Made by a program: the position numbers and the translations under genes
Shown: positions 14,759-23,357 of the stretch, one piece after another
How the letters are laid out: each line of letters opens with the position of its first letter
Position numbering within the stretch: the first letter of the stretch is position 1
Assembly: GCA_964482405.1 (NCBI GenBank)
Contig: CAYZXH010000022.1
Location: 1-26,922, forward strand
Direction of reading: 5' to 3'
Length of the DNA stretch: 26,922 nt
DNA from: Zestomicrobium sp964482405
GTDB taxonomy: Archaea; Thermoproteota; Thermoprotei_A; Sulfolobales; NBVN01
Notes under the pieces: generated by a model
Told to the model about the DNA's origin: nothing
The model's input: the letters and a program-made list of their open reading frames with translations, nothing else
Database searches by the model: none

Positions 14759-16282
14759 ATGTACGTGAGTGTGACTCCTGAAATAGCTGTTGAGGGGCTC
14801 ACGAAGTTTGCTGGTGGTTTAGGGGTTCTTGAGGGCGATAAGCTTGTTGAGGCTAAGTCCATGGGCATAGAGTACGCCGTAATCACGTTATATCATCCCG
14901 GTGGTTATGCTTCGTATGAGGTGAGTGACGGGGATCTTGCCGAGGTTAGTGATGACTGGGTTTTATCTGACGGGAGTAGATTAGGTTCCTTCACGATAGA
15001 GGTGAGGAACGAGCCAGTATCTTTAGACTCCATAATGTTCGAGGTATCCGGGTCTAAATTAATCTTGTTAAGAGTCCTGGAACCTCACTGGGCCGTGGAG
15101 CTTACTAGGAAGCTATACGTGGATAAGAACACCGAGGAAATGTTCCTCAAATACCTTATCTTGAGTAAGGGTGCGGCGAAACTAATTGAGTCTAGCTTGT
15201 TAGGACATATTGATGAGATACACCTTCAGGAAAGCTTCGCAGGTATGGCGGCTTTCGCTCTCAAAGACTTATCTAAAGTTAAGTTTGTGACTCACTCACC
15301 CGGACCCTGGGCACACCCGGTGATTCATAAGGAGTGGCTGATTTCAGAGTTCGGCTTAGAAAGACTCAAGGTTTGCGTTGGGGATAACTACATAAACTTA
15401 ACTGAGTGTATAATCAAGTTAGTGCCTAAGAGCTACGTTGTGTCGAAAAAGCAGTTAAGGATAATGAGGAACGTATTACCTAGCGTTGCTGATAGACTCG
15501 TTGACGCAACTAACGGCGTCAGTTTGAGTAGGTGGTGTGATAAGGAAATACTTAACTACGTTTTAAGAGATAGCACAGATCTCGAAGAATACGCGAAGAT
15601 TAGGGAGAGGCTTAGGGAAGAGCTAATCAAGTATCTTAAGAAATTAGGTGTTAAGAAATTGCCTGAGCCAGGAACCCCCGTAATCACTTGGGTTAGGAGG
15701 GTGGTTAAGTATAAGAGACCCTACTTCATAACGAGGTTTATAGAAGATAATAGAGGCTTAAAGGCATTCTACGTCTTGGGGGGTAAGCCCCACCCTCAAG
15801 ATATTTACGGGAAGATGTACGCGAGGGAATTCCTCAGATTATCTAGAGAGTACGAGAACGTGGTGTACGTGAATAATTACGGCTTGGAAGACGCTAAGTA
15901 CTTACTAAGAGGCTCTGACCTACTACTATTCACGCCCTTCCCAGGTTGGGAAGCGTCAGGCACTAGCTTCATGAAGGCAGGGATTAACGGTACTCCCACG
16001 CTAGCGTCTAGAGACGGCGCGGTTCTAGAGATGATTAAGGACGGGTATAACGGCTGGCTTTTCGGGAAAGATATTTCTGAGTTCATAGATATCTACACTA
16101 ATCCTAAAGCCGGCGAAGTGGATGAGGAAGAATACGAGGAATTCAGCAAGAAATTAAGCGAAGTAATTAGCATGTACCTTAACGAGCCCGAGAAATACTT
16201 GAAGATCTCCGTGAACACTGCTAAGACATTCATTAGGTTAGCTGATATCAGAAATACTTTATTCAGGCTGATCTCAGGTTAA
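14759..16282 (+). CDS. Alpha-glucan phosphorylase-like protein (GT35)
   Basis: A 507-residue protein with the hallmarks of glycogen/maltodextrin phosphorylase in short form. The N-terminal FAGGLGVLEGDKLVEAKSMG matches the conserved SGGLGVLAGDH segment, VTHSPGPWAHP matches the THTP segment, and EASGTSFMKAGING holds Lys406, the place of the PLP-binding Lys. VLGGKPHPQD and the later DGAVLEM are also typical. The reaction would split alpha-1,4 glucan with phosphate to glucose-1-phosphate in the cytosol, fitting the maltodextrin import genes 6 kb upstream. It is much shorter than bacterial or animal phosphorylases (about 800 residues), as are some archaeal homologues. The ATG follows GGTAGGGA. Its 3' end overlaps the convergent GTPase gene by nine bases. 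A related glycosyltransferase activity is the main alternative. Confidence 0.75.
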   Translation: MYVSVTPEIAVEGLTKFAGGLGVLEGDKLVEAKSMGIEYAVITLYHPGGYASYEVSDGDLAEVSDDWVLSDGSRLGSFTIEVRNEPVSLDSIMFEVSGSKLILLRVLEPHWAVELTRKLYVDKNTEEMFLKYLILSKGAAKLIESSLLGHIDEIHLQESFAGMAAFALKDLSKVKFVTHSPGPWAHPVIHKEWLISEFGLERLKVCVGDNYINLTECIIKLVPKSYVVSKKQLRIMRNVLPSVADRLVDATNGVSLSRWCDKEILNYVLRDSTDLEEYAKIRERLREELIKYLKKLGVKKLPEPGTPVITWVRRVVKYKRPYFITRFIEDNRGLKAFYVLGGKPHPQDIYGKMYAREFLRLSREYENVVYVNNYGLEDAKYLLRGSDLLLFTPFPGWEASGTSFMKAGINGTPTLASRDGAVLEMIKDGYNGWLFGKDISEFIDIYTNPKAGEVDEEEYEEFSKKLSEVISMYLNEPEKYLKISVNTAKTFIRLADIRNTLFRLISG

Positions 16283-17032
16283 GTCACCGCACGTGCAGAA
16301 TACCTCGTGAATAACTGAATAAAGGGATTGAAAACCCTCTCTCGTCACTGCTGACACTGCTATCATACGCGTCGGTATCGCGTACATCTCTAGAATCTTA
16401 GCGAGCTCGCTCGCTAACTCGCTGAGTAGTCCGCTACCCTGGTCAGTCCCCCTTACTAAACTACTCACCTCATCTAAGAATGTCTTCCTCAATTGACGTT
16501 TAAGAAGGTCTGACTTACTGAGAACAGGGATTACTGGAACGTCAAGTCTTAAGCGCACTACTAAGCTCATTAAGTAAGCTACTACAGTTTCACTTACTGA
16601 CTTACTCACCGTCACATCGTTTAAGTAGATGACTAAAGGTAATGCTATCTTCTTAAATACTTTAATTACTTTAGGTCCTGAATCACGTAACAAGAATAAC
16701 TCGCTCAAACCCGGAGTGTCTACGAGGACGTAATCCGCTCTCAACTTCCTCACCTTGCTAAGTAGTTCCCTACTCTTCTCAGCTAACATATCAACGGCTT
16801 TAATCATCGCCCCGTTAGGGCCTAACCCTTCTTCACTCATTAACTTCTTGAAATCTATTAACTCACGCACGTCAATATCCGGAGAATAAGGAAGTTTCTC
16901 CACTGCCGGGTCTAGGTTTACTGTCTTAACGCTTGTATTAAGTTCTCTCACTAACCAATCGCTGAAAGCAGCTGTGAGGGAGGTCTTGCCTGAAGCGCCA
17001 GGACCCACGAACACTATTATCTTCTTGTTCAT
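16274..17032 (-). CDS. GPN-loop GTPase (XAB1/PAB0955 family)
   Basis: A 252-residue cytosolic GTPase. Walker A GPGASGKT is at about residues 10-17, the defining Gly-Pro-Asn loop is in EEGLGPNGAMIKA, G3 is VDTPGLSE, G4 is SKSD and G5 is SAVTREGF. Eukaryotic relatives help assemble RNA polymerase II; the archaeal role is less clear. Start chosen: ATG at 17032. In-frame ATGs at 17047 and 17041 are less likely because a TATA-like TTTTTATTAT lies at 17046-17055. It diverges from the small Cys-rich gene and converges, with a nine-base overlap, on the phosphorylase gene. Confidence 0.88.
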   Translation of the reverse strand: MNKKIIVFVGPGASGKTSLTAAFSDWLVRELNTSVKTVNLDPAVEKLPYSPDIDVRELIDFKKLMSEEGLGPNGAMIKAVDMLAEKSRELLSKVRKLRADYVLVDTPGLSELFLLRDSGPKVIKVFKKIALPLVIYLNDVTVSKSVSETVVAYLMSLVVRLRLDVPVIPVLSKSDLLKRQLRKTFLDEVSSLVRGTDQGSGLLSELASELAKILEMYAIPTRMIAVSAVTREGFQSLYSVIHEVFCTCGDLT

Positions 17033-17112
17033 GCGCCCCATCCTCATAATAAAAACTTACTAGGAAGTTAAGCTTATCTTCTCCAGAAAGGATTCTTATT
17101 AGGGGGTTAAAG

Positions 17113-17412
17113 TTGGGGAGTGTAACTGACGTGAGTATTAAGGAGGTTAAGAAGTCTGAGGGCTTATATGAGGTAACACTTTCTGTCAGTTATGCTGGGA
17201 GGAGTTATGATCTATGTCTTCACAGAATTACTCAAAGCGTTGCTAGGGTGGAGGCGGATTTGAGAGGCGAGTACCTCTACGTGAAGCTTATTAACGAAAA
17301 GAATGAGGGTTTCGCAACATGCTGTATACACGTGAAGCATTTAGAGAGTGGTTGCATGGAGTGCCCCTCACTACTCCTACCTCCTTCTAAGACTGGTTGC
17401 GAGAGTTCCTGA
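17113..17412 (+). CDS. Hypothetical small Cys-rich protein
   Basis: A 99-residue protein that I do not recognise. The first half alternates hydrophobic and polar residues as beta strands would (LYEVTLSVSYAGRSYDLCLH). The C-terminal third has six Cys (CCIHVKHLESGCMECPSLL, then a final GCE), which might bind a metal or form disulfides. It starts with TTG at 17113 behind AGGGGGTTA, a strong ribosome site. It stands between the GTPase (divergent) and the ThiR-like regulator (same strand, about 60 bases on), so it may be co-transcribed with the latter. Confidence 0.6.
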   Translation: MGSVTDVSIKEVKKSEGLYEVTLSVSYAGRSYDLCLHRITQSVARVEADLRGEYLYVKLINEKNEGFATCCIHVKHLESGCMECPSLLLPPSKTGCESS

Positions 17413-17474
17413 ACAAAACTTAAGACCTCGCCACACACCATTTAAAGTTGTTTAACTTATTTTTGTCGGGGGTA

Positions 17475-18383
17475 GTGTTGCTACCGCATGATTTAGTTAG
17501 TGAGCTTGTGATTCCTGAGCTGAGGGGTTTACTAGCTCATAAATTAAGTGAGAAGGGTTTCGGTCAATTACGCATATCTAAGTTGCTAGGCATTTCTCAA
17601 CCGATGATAAGTAAGTACATGAGCGTGAGTTACACAGAGTACTTGAGAAGACTTGAGGGTCTAGGCTTAGACGCAGACGAGGTTTTAAGGGTTGTGGAGA
17701 TTTTAGTGGAGAAGCTAGCTAACAATAATCAACGCGAGTACCTAGAGTTAGTAAGTAGTTTCCTAAACTCTATTTTGAGGAGGGGTTTACTCTGTGAAAC
17801 TCATAAGAGGGTATCACCTACAGTCCCGGCGAATTGCGACGTTTGCTTTAAGCTGTTTGAGGAAGTTAGGGATCCTTACGTGGAGGAGGTTAAGGCAGCA
17901 TACGAGATCTTGTGCCTCCACCCTAAAGCGCCTGAGATAATCCCTGAGGTAGGCATGAACATAGTCTCAGCACCTCCTAACGCGAGGAGCTTTCGCGACG
18001 TAGCCGGCTTTTCTGGGAGGATAGTTAAATCAGATAATAGGGTAATTGCGGTCGGAGAACCTGTTAAAGGCGGTAGTAGGCATACGGCGAGCGTATTACT
18101 TAAAGTAATGAGTAAGTTCCCGAGGGTTAGGTCAGCTATAGCAATCAAGTATGACGAAGGATGCATTAATAAATTGAGTTCCGCTAAACTGAAAGTAGTG
18201 AGAACAGGTCCTCACAAATCAATCGATGAGTTCTTCACAGCCTTAGAGAAGGCTGTCTCAGGATTAAGCGAAGAACCTGACGTGATAGCTGACGCCGGCG
18301 GGTTAGGCATAGAACCCGTACTCTACGTTTTCTCGACAAGCGCTATTAAAGCTCTTGAAAAAGCCTTTATTTGTGTTGAGTAA
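17475..18383 (+). CDS. thiR: ThiR-like HTH-ThiN transcriptional regulator
   Basis: A protein of about 302 residues with an N-terminal helix-turn-helix (RISKLLGISQPMISKYMS) and a C-terminal ThiN domain (FSGRIVKSDNRVIAVGEPVKGGSRH through DAGGLGIEPVLYVF). ThiN joined to an HTH is the layout of ThiR, the archaeal repressor of thiamine genes that senses thiamine phosphate; ThiN fused to ThiD would instead be a biosynthetic enzyme. A middle region with four Cys (LLCETHKRV...NCDVC, then LCLHP) may bind a metal. The start is uncertain: GTG 17475 and TTG 17478 follow GGGGGT at 17468-17473, while the far TTG at 17448 overlaps a TATA-like TTTAAAG. It converges on the YkoE/ECF genes, its likely target. 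Confidence 0.8.
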   Translation: MLLPHDLVSELVIPELRGLLAHKLSEKGFGQLRISKLLGISQPMISKYMSVSYTEYLRRLEGLGLDADEVLRVVEILVEKLANNNQREYLELVSSFLNSILRRGLLCETHKRVSPTVPANCDVCFKLFEEVRDPYVEEVKAAYEILCLHPKAPEIIPEVGMNIVSAPPNARSFRDVAGFSGRIVKSDNRVIAVGEPVKGGSRHTASVLLKVMSKFPRVRSAIAIKYDEGCINKLSSAKLKVVRTGPHKSIDEFFTALEKAVSGLSEEPDVIADAGGLGIEPVLYVFSTSAIKALEKAFICVE

Positions 18384-18416
18384 TTTCCTGCCTTAGTTAC
18401 GCTTTATACTCAAAAA

Positions 18417-18941
18417 TTATTTTCTCAGGTTTAGAGCCGCGGCGGAGACCACGGCACCGTAGATAGCTCCGCTAACGCAAGCGGCTATAACCCATAAACT
18501 CATCTCTAGGGGCGTCCCTATCACGCCGAAGAGACGCGCGTCCAAGCCAACCGCAGGGATGCCGGCCAACGCTCCGGCAAGAGCTCCTGAAAGTATGTCC
18601 CAGCGCCTATACTTGAACACGAGGTACCCCAGCTCTGAAGCAAGTCCTTGAGCAAATCCGTAAATCACGTTCGTGATACCGCCTGCAGGAGCTATTAAGG
18701 TCTCGACTAGAGCGCCCAGGAACTCCCCTAAGAAAGCTGATAGAGGTTTCTTCAGGAGTGAAGCCGCTAAGGGAGCTCCCATAAACCATAAACCATAGCT
18801 AATTATTCTAGCACCTACAGGTCCTGCGAGGACTTCCGACACATTATATATTGTCCAAGCAGCAGTGAATATGACACCACTTATAACCCCCGCAACCGCC
18901 AGCAAAGCCAGGTCTATGCTCGTAAATCTAGCGGCTCTCAC
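18417..18941 (-). CDS. ykoE: YkoE-type S component of a thiamine-precursor ECF transporter
   Basis: A 174-residue membrane protein with about five or six helices, close to the YkoE family (LWFMGAPLAASLLKKPLSAFLGEFLGALVET, then GFAQGLASELGYLVFKYRRWD). YkoE is the substrate-binding unit that brings in hydroxymethylpyrimidine or thiamine. Starts with GTG at 18941; GGTGAGG (18952-18946) stands four bases before it. It has its own TATA-like box and lies 79 bases after the EcfT gene. The facing thiR-like gene supports a thiamine role; the exact substrate is inferred. Confidence 0.85.
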   Translation of the reverse strand: MRAARFTSIDLALLAVAGVISGVIFTAAWTIYNVSEVLAGPVGARIISYGLWFMGAPLAASLLKKPLSAFLGEFLGALVETLIAPAGGITNVIYGFAQGLASELGYLVFKYRRWDILSGALAGALAGIPAVGLDARLFGVIGTPLEMSLWVIAACVSGAIYGAVVSAAALNLRK

Positions 18942-18980
18942 ATGACCTCACCATTATACTATTATAATCAAAGAATAAAA

Positions 18981-18990
18981 ATATTTATAG
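18981..18990 (-). promoter_or_regulatory. Probable internal TATA box for ykoE
   Basis: On the minus strand this is CTATAAATAT, which would start transcription near 18959 and leave a leader of about 18 bases carrying GGTGAGG. The S component could thus be expressed apart from the upstream ecfA-ecfT pair. Confidence 0.5.
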
Positions 18991-19020
18991 TTCTGTAATA
19001 CCTGGATCTCACCCCTAGCT

Positions 19021-19728
19021 TTAGAGGTAGAAGGAAATAATCCATTGTAGGGCTAGGGCCGACAATATGATGAGGTCTCCGAGCCCCGGTGACTCTCTCT
19101 TAGATATCTTCCTAAGTCTTAAGCCCCTGAGTTCCGCGGAGATACCGCCCCACACAGCTCTCTCGTAACTTATATTAAGCATCGGGAGTAGGATGCTTCT
19201 CAAGTGTTTAGGACTTAACACTACTGAGGTAGACCCGCGTTCCTTCCTAGCAATGCGGATCTCGCTTAAATCCTTACTCAGTAATGGGAATAATCTGAAC
19301 GCGTACGCTATCGAGAAAGCTATTCCTGAAGGAATCCTCAAATCCCTCTCCAACGATCTTATTAAGTCTCTCACGTTGGCTAAGCCTAGCATGATGAGGG
19401 TGGAGCCAGCTATAAGAAAGAATCTCAGAGTGACTATCAGGAAAGACTCCACGGCACCTCTCTTAATAGTTAACGCTTGAATAGATATGACCTCCTCACC
19501 AGTGTTATGGAAGTAGAGTCCGTTAATGAACGCTCCCCACGCATTAAGTATTAAGAGCACCATCAACAATTTTTGAGGTATTTTCTTACTTCCTAAAGCA
19601 AAACCCAGGATCCCGTTAATCAGTGAAGGAAATATTAATGACTCAACGGAGCTAGCCACGAACGCTAGTAGGGAGGTGCCTAAAGCGTATAAAAATAGTG
19701 TTGATTCCCTATATCTAGTCTTCATCAA
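19021..19728 (-). CDS. ECF transporter transmembrane subunit (EcfT/YkoC)
   Basis: A 235-residue membrane protein. Four to five hydrophobic helices in the N-terminal half and one at the C-terminus (LIILSALALQWIISFYL) frame a cytosolic coupling domain. The two coupling motifs, RIARKERGS and SAELRGL, match the Ala-Arg-Gly type segments by which EcfT contacts the ATPase. The ATG overlaps the ATPase stop by four bases (ATGA), so the pair is translationally coupled. It links the double ATPase to the YkoE S component. Confidence 0.85.
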   Translation of the reverse strand: MMKTRYRESTLFLYALGTSLLAFVASSVESLIFPSLINGILGFALGSKKIPQKLLMVLLILNAWGAFINGLYFHNTGEEVISIQALTIKRGAVESFLIVTLRFFLIAGSTLIMLGLANVRDLIRSLERDLRIPSGIAFSIAYAFRLFPLLSKDLSEIRIARKERGSTSVVLSPKHLRSILLPMLNISYERAVWGGISAELRGLRLRKISKRESPGLGDLIILSALALQWIISFYL

Positions 19729-21161
19729 TAAACACCTGCTATACTCTCAAGCATTAAAGCAGCCTTATAAGGTTCTAACTCCTTAACTTTACCACCATCA
19801 ATTACGAGCGATCTATCAGCTAGGCCTGAGAGAACTCTCGGGTCGTGAGTAGATATTATGAAGGAAACACCTCCCTCACTCAACTCCCTTACGTGCTCGA
19901 ATAGGGAGTTAAGTAGACTTAAGTCCAGTCCCGCCGTAGGCTCATCCATTAATATTATGTCGGGCTTATGAGCCCACGCGATAACTAGTGTTAGCCATCT
20001 ACGCTGACCCAAGCTCAGTTTGTAGGGAGGGTAATGCTTCCTCTCCTCATAAAAAGGTGCTTTACTCACCACGGCCTCAAAACTGTGTCCTGTCTTAGAC
20101 GTGGCTAGTCTTAACTCTCTCTCAACACTATTCTCGAGAAACATGTAATCAGGTGTTTGACTAATGTAGAAGGCGTTCCTCACACCACCACGAAATGCTA
20201 TCTCCCCCGAGTAACCCTTATGAAATCCTGCTATGGTTTTAAGTAAGGTGGTCTTACCTGAGCCGTTCGGACCTACTAAAGCCAGGATCTCACCCTTCCT
20301 CAGCTCGAAAGAAACATCTTTAAGGAGGGGTCTTTTACGATCATGCCAGCACTCAAGCCCTTCAACAGCAAGTATGACTTCACCTATCCTCCGCTCCTTG
20401 CCGTACAACGCTTCAGGTATTTCGTGAACAGGCTCGACGTCTAAGCCGATTCCTCTGAGCTTCTTAAGTAAATCTCTCGACGCGAGCTCATTTCTAGAAT
20501 ATTCTGAGACCTTCCTACCTAAGCTCAACAATACTAGCTTATCAGCTATGTCTAGGAAATACTTAATCTTGTGCTCAACAATCAAGACGTTTCTACCCTC
20601 CTTAATTAAGTCAGTCACGAATCCCCTAACCTCCCTTATGCCCCAAGGATCCATGGAAGCCGTGGGCTCATCAAGCATGACTAGGCGCGGCTTATGGGAT
20701 GTCGCTGAGGCGAGGGCTAACCTCCTCTTCTCACCCCCTGAAAGAGTTTCCACGTGATCAAACCTCTTATCAAAGAGCCCGAATCTCCTTAGCAACTCAG
20801 CAGCTCTAGTCAAGGCCTCGCTCTCGTCAAACCCTAAATTCTCCAGCGTGAAGAGAACCTCATCTAACGGGGTAGGCATCAAGACCTGTTTTTCCGGGTC
20901 CTGAAGTACGAGGCCAACAAGTCTTGAAGCAGGGATCTCACTCCTAAGTAGGTCCTCACCATCAATAAACACCGAGCCCTCAACCCAGCCACCCAAAAGA
21001 GAGGAAAGAATTCCAGAAATAGTGAGTAGTAGCGTGGTCTTGCCGGAGCCCGAAGCCCCGCCAACCAATACTAACTCACCCTCACCGCCTTCAAACATTG
21101 TTTCCCTCAGTACGGCCTCATCCACCCTATAACCAGCAGATCTAACATCAACCCTTAACAT
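19725..21161 (-). CDS. ECF transporter ATPase with two fused ABC domains (YkoD type)
   Basis: About 478 residues holding two ABC cassettes. Domain one has Walker A GGASGSGKTT, signature LSGGEKRRLALA, Walker B LVMLDEPTASMD and switch His in VEHK. Domain two has GPNGSGKTT, the variant signature LSLGQRRWL, IILMDEPTAGLD and STHD. Domain two departs from LSGGQ at the second Gly, so the two ATP sites may not be equal. Fused ATPases are usual with YkoE and YkoC. Start chosen: ATG at 21161, about 23 bases from a TATA-like AATATA near 21184; the in-frame TTG at 21176 would sit too close to that box. It diverges from moaD. Confidence 0.87.
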   Translation of the reverse strand: MLRVDVRSAGYRVDEAVLRETMFEGGEGELVLVGGASGSGKTTLLLTISGILSSLLGGWVEGSVFIDGEDLLRSEIPASRLVGLVLQDPEKQVLMPTPLDEVLFTLENLGFDESEALTRAAELLRRFGLFDKRFDHVETLSGGEKRRLALASATSHKPRLVMLDEPTASMDPWGIREVRGFVTDLIKEGRNVLIVEHKIKYFLDIADKLVLLSLGRKVSEYSRNELASRDLLKKLRGIGLDVEPVHEIPEALYGKERRIGEVILAVEGLECWHDRKRPLLKDVSFELRKGEILALVGPNGSGKTTLLKTIAGFHKGYSGEIAFRGGVRNAFYISQTPDYMFLENSVERELRLATSKTGHSFEAVVSKAPFYEERKHYPPYKLSLGQRRWLTLVIAWAHKPDIILMDEPTAGLDLSLLNSLFEHVRELSEGGVSFIISTHDPRVLSGLADRSLVIDGGKVKELEPYKAALMLESIAGVY

Positions 21162-21263
21162 CCTGTCCAGCCACAATAACTATATTATTATGGCATTAAT
21201 AAAACTATTATGATGGTTGAGCATTTATTACCGGTTATGAATATTATCGTGTAGGTAATTGAG

Positions 21264-21524
21264 ATGAGGGTGAGGTTTTTCGGTATACTGAGGGATTTCG
21301 CCGGGGTTGAGTCAGTGGATGTTGTGTTAGGGGGTTCCGTGAAGGTCAAGGAATTACTAAACCTCTTATCAAGTAAGCTCAGCTGGTTTAACGAGTTTCT
21401 TAAGAATGTGGAGAAAGCTAACATCTCTATCATAATATTAGTCAATGATCGTTTGGTTAACGAGGAATACCTACTTAAGGAAGGAGATGAGGTTATTCTA
21501 TTACCGCCAGCCGCAGGTGGATAA
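21264..21524 (+). CDS. moaD: Molybdopterin synthase small subunit MoaD
   Basis: An 86-residue ubiquitin-fold sulfur carrier. It opens MRVRFFGILRDFAGVESVDV, as MoaD does, and ends in LPPAAGG with the reactive Gly-Gly. It supplies sulfur to the large subunit, which converts precursor Z to molybdopterin (also the tungstopterin ligand). ATG at 21264 follows AGGTAATTGAG. The moaE start lies five bases after its stop, so the two are one operon. Confidence 0.92.
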   Translation: MRVRFFGILRDFAGVESVDVVLGGSVKVKELLNLLSSKLSWFNEFLKNVEKANISIIILVNDRLVNEEYLLKEGDEVILLPPAAGG

Positions 21525-21528
21525 CGAG

Positions 21529-21984
21529 ATGGTTGTTGAAGCGTTGATAACGAGGAGTGAGTTAAACGTCAACGAATATCTTGAGAAATTATCTAGGGCT
21601 TCTTCGAAAGACGGTTGCGGAGCGTTGGTTATGTTCATGGGATTCGTTAAGGGGTTAGTGGGTGAAGAGTCCGTGAACGAGTTGATTTACGAAGCTTACG
21701 AGAACTACGCACTAAGTAAGATGGTGGAAATTGGTGAGGAAGCTGTCAAGAAATTCGGGGTTAGGGACGTAGTAGTGGTTCATAGGGTGGGTAACTTAAA
21801 GCCAGGTGACCCGACGATATACATATTCGTCACAGCTAGGAGTAGGGGTGAGGCTTTTAAAGCGGCTGAGTACGTGCTAGAGAAGGTTAAGCACGAGGTC
21901 CCTATATCAAAGCTCGAGGTCAGGAGTGATGGAGAGTTCTGGGTCTTGGGCGACGGACGGAGAATAAGAAGACCGAAGACTTGA
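21529..21984 (+). CDS. moaE: Molybdopterin synthase catalytic subunit MoaE
   Basis: A 151-residue protein with the MoaE landmarks GALVMFMGFVKG, IYEAYENYA, VVVVHRVGNLKPGD and KHEVPISKLE (the Lys of the last motif is the place of the catalytic Lys). It transfers two sulfurs from thiocarboxylated MoaD to precursor Z. Start chosen: ATG at 21529, with GGTGG just upstream inside the end of moaD. A longer frame to 21445 would overlap moaD by 80 bases and adds residues not found in the family. It ends one base from the stop of the convergent moaC. Confidence 0.92.
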   Translation: MVVEALITRSELNVNEYLEKLSRASSKDGCGALVMFMGFVKGLVGEESVNELIYEAYENYALSKMVEIGEEAVKKFGVRDVVVVHRVGNLKPGDPTIYIFVTARSRGEAFKAAEYVLEKVKHEVPISKLEVRSDGEFWVLGDGRRIRRPKT

Positions 21985-22434
21985 CTAAGCTTCTTTCGTC
22001 TTCCTAACAACCCTCACATTACTTATCACTGTCTCAGGGTATTGACCGCTCTCATCTTTTTCATATTTTTTAACCATATCCCATATGTTCAGCAATGCTG
22101 ACATGACCCCTGCAAGGGCCTCCATCTCAGCCCCTGTTTTAGCAGTAGTTCTCACTACCACAGTAACTTTTATTCCATCATCGAGCACCTCATACGAGGT
22201 GGAGACGTGCGTTATCGGTATGTTATGTGTTAGAGGGAGTAACTCAGGCGTTTTCTTAACAGCTATTAAAGCAGCTACTGACGAGACCGTCAGAACATCG
22301 CCTTTCTCTACTAAGCCTTCCCTCACGAGCCTCACCGTCTCTTTCCTAAGCTTTATGAAGCCCTCGGCTACGGCTTCCCTAAAGACTTCCGGTTTAGATG
22401 AGACGTCAACCATCCTAACACTCAACGCGAGCAC
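21985..22434 (-). CDS. moaC: Cyclic pyranopterin monophosphate synthase MoaC
   Basis: A 149-residue enzyme that makes precursor Z with MoaA. It has MVDVSSKPEVFREAVAEG at the N-terminus, KTGAEMEAL with the paired acidic residues, and WDMVKKYEKD with the Asp and Lys of the active site. The usual CHPL segment is LTHNIPI here, so the His stays but the next residue is Asn, not Pro. It lies two bases after the moaA stop on the same strand and probably belongs to the operon moeA-like, moaA, moaC. Confidence 0.92.
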   Translation of the reverse strand: MLALSVRMVDVSSKPEVFREAVAEGFIKLRKETVRLVREGLVEKGDVLTVSSVAALIAVKKTPELLPLTHNIPITHVSTSYEVLDDGIKVTVVVRTTAKTGAEMEALAGVMSALLNIWDMVKKYEKDESGQYPETVISNVRVVRKTKEA

Positions 22435-22436
22435 CC

Positions 22437-23357
22437 CTACTTAAAATACGGCTCTCTTAATAAAGTAGCTTTCTTAAGTGCTTCTTCTAAGGCTGCAGAA
22501 TCCCTGCTCTTTATAGCGTCCTTAGCGTCAACGAACACATCCTCCCTGAAAATACATATCTTGATTTTCCCGCTGGGTGTGAGTCTTAAGCGTGTACACC
22601 CGCTACAAAGGTATGGGTTTCCGTAACCCCTAATCAGCGTGATTTCCGTGCCGTTATCTAACACATAGGTCGGTCTATTCTGGAAGTCTCTATAGTACTT
22701 CTTAACAGCCCTACGCTCCACCAGACCCTCCACCTCTTTAAGGCTCACATACTCTCTCTCATACACGTGTTGAGGGGTTCCTAAAGGTATTAACTCTATT
22801 AGATTCACGGAAACACCCATGCTACTCGCGAAGTCGAGCAATCTCGAGAGCTCGTTAGCATTAGACCTCATGACAACGAAGTTTATCTTCACGTTAAGTC
22901 CTGCGTCAAGAGCTTCGGTAAGACCCTCCATCACAGGCTTTAACGGGGCTCTGGCGATGTAGGCGAATACCTCATCCCTGAGCGAGTGGAGACTTACGTT
23001 AAGTCTATCTAGCCCGGCATCAGCTAGGGAGCGTACTTTATCTTTAAGTAATGAGCCGTTGGTTGAGAGTGAGACTTCGTCAGCGTATAACTTTAACTCC
23101 CTGACGATCCCCGCTATATCGTTCCTTACTAGTGGCTCACCACCCGTTAACTTATACTTACTTATACCGAGAGTTCTAGAGACTTTAGCTAAGAAGCCGT
23201 AATCACCCGGATCCAGAGCTTCCTCCTCAAACCGGAAAATCCCCTCCCTATGGCAGAATATGCAGGCATGATTACATCTCTGAGTAACGCTCACCCTGAA
23301 CCTGTCTACGGTCCTACCGGATCTGTCTCTAAGGATTGGTGAAGGACTCAACGCCAA
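22437..23357 (-). CDS. moaA: GTP 3',8-cyclase MoaA (radical SAM)
   Basis: A 306-residue radical SAM enzyme that starts molybdopterin synthesis from GTP. The SAM cluster motif CNHACIFC has Cys28, 32 and 35; TGGEPLV binds SAM; and the C-terminal cluster has Cys251, 254 and 268 (CSGCTRLRLTPSGKIKIC), with Arg residues typical of GTP binding. The C-terminus ends LREPYFK and lacks the Gly-Gly tail that bacterial MoaA needs, a difference that may be common in archaea. The start overlaps the upstream MoeA-like gene by ten bases. Confidence 0.92.
   Translation of the reverse strand: MALSPSPILRDRSGRTVDRFRVSVTQRCNHACIFCHREGIFRFEEEALDPGDYGFLAKVSRTLGISKYKLTGGEPLVRNDIAGIVRELKLYADEVSLSTNGSLLKDKVRSLADAGLDRLNVSLHSLRDEVFAYIARAPLKPVMEGLTEALDAGLNVKINFVVMRSNANELSRLLDFASSMGVSVNLIELIPLGTPQHVYEREYVSLKEVEGLVERRAVKKYYRDFQNRPTYVLDNGTEITLIRGYGNPYLCSGCTRLRLTPSGKIKICIFREDVFVDAKDAIKSRDSAALEEALKKATLLREPYFK

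Noticed and set aside
21445..21528. Longer N-terminus for moaE
   Set aside because: It would overlap moaD by 80 bases and has no family support; ATG 21529 has a ribosome site.
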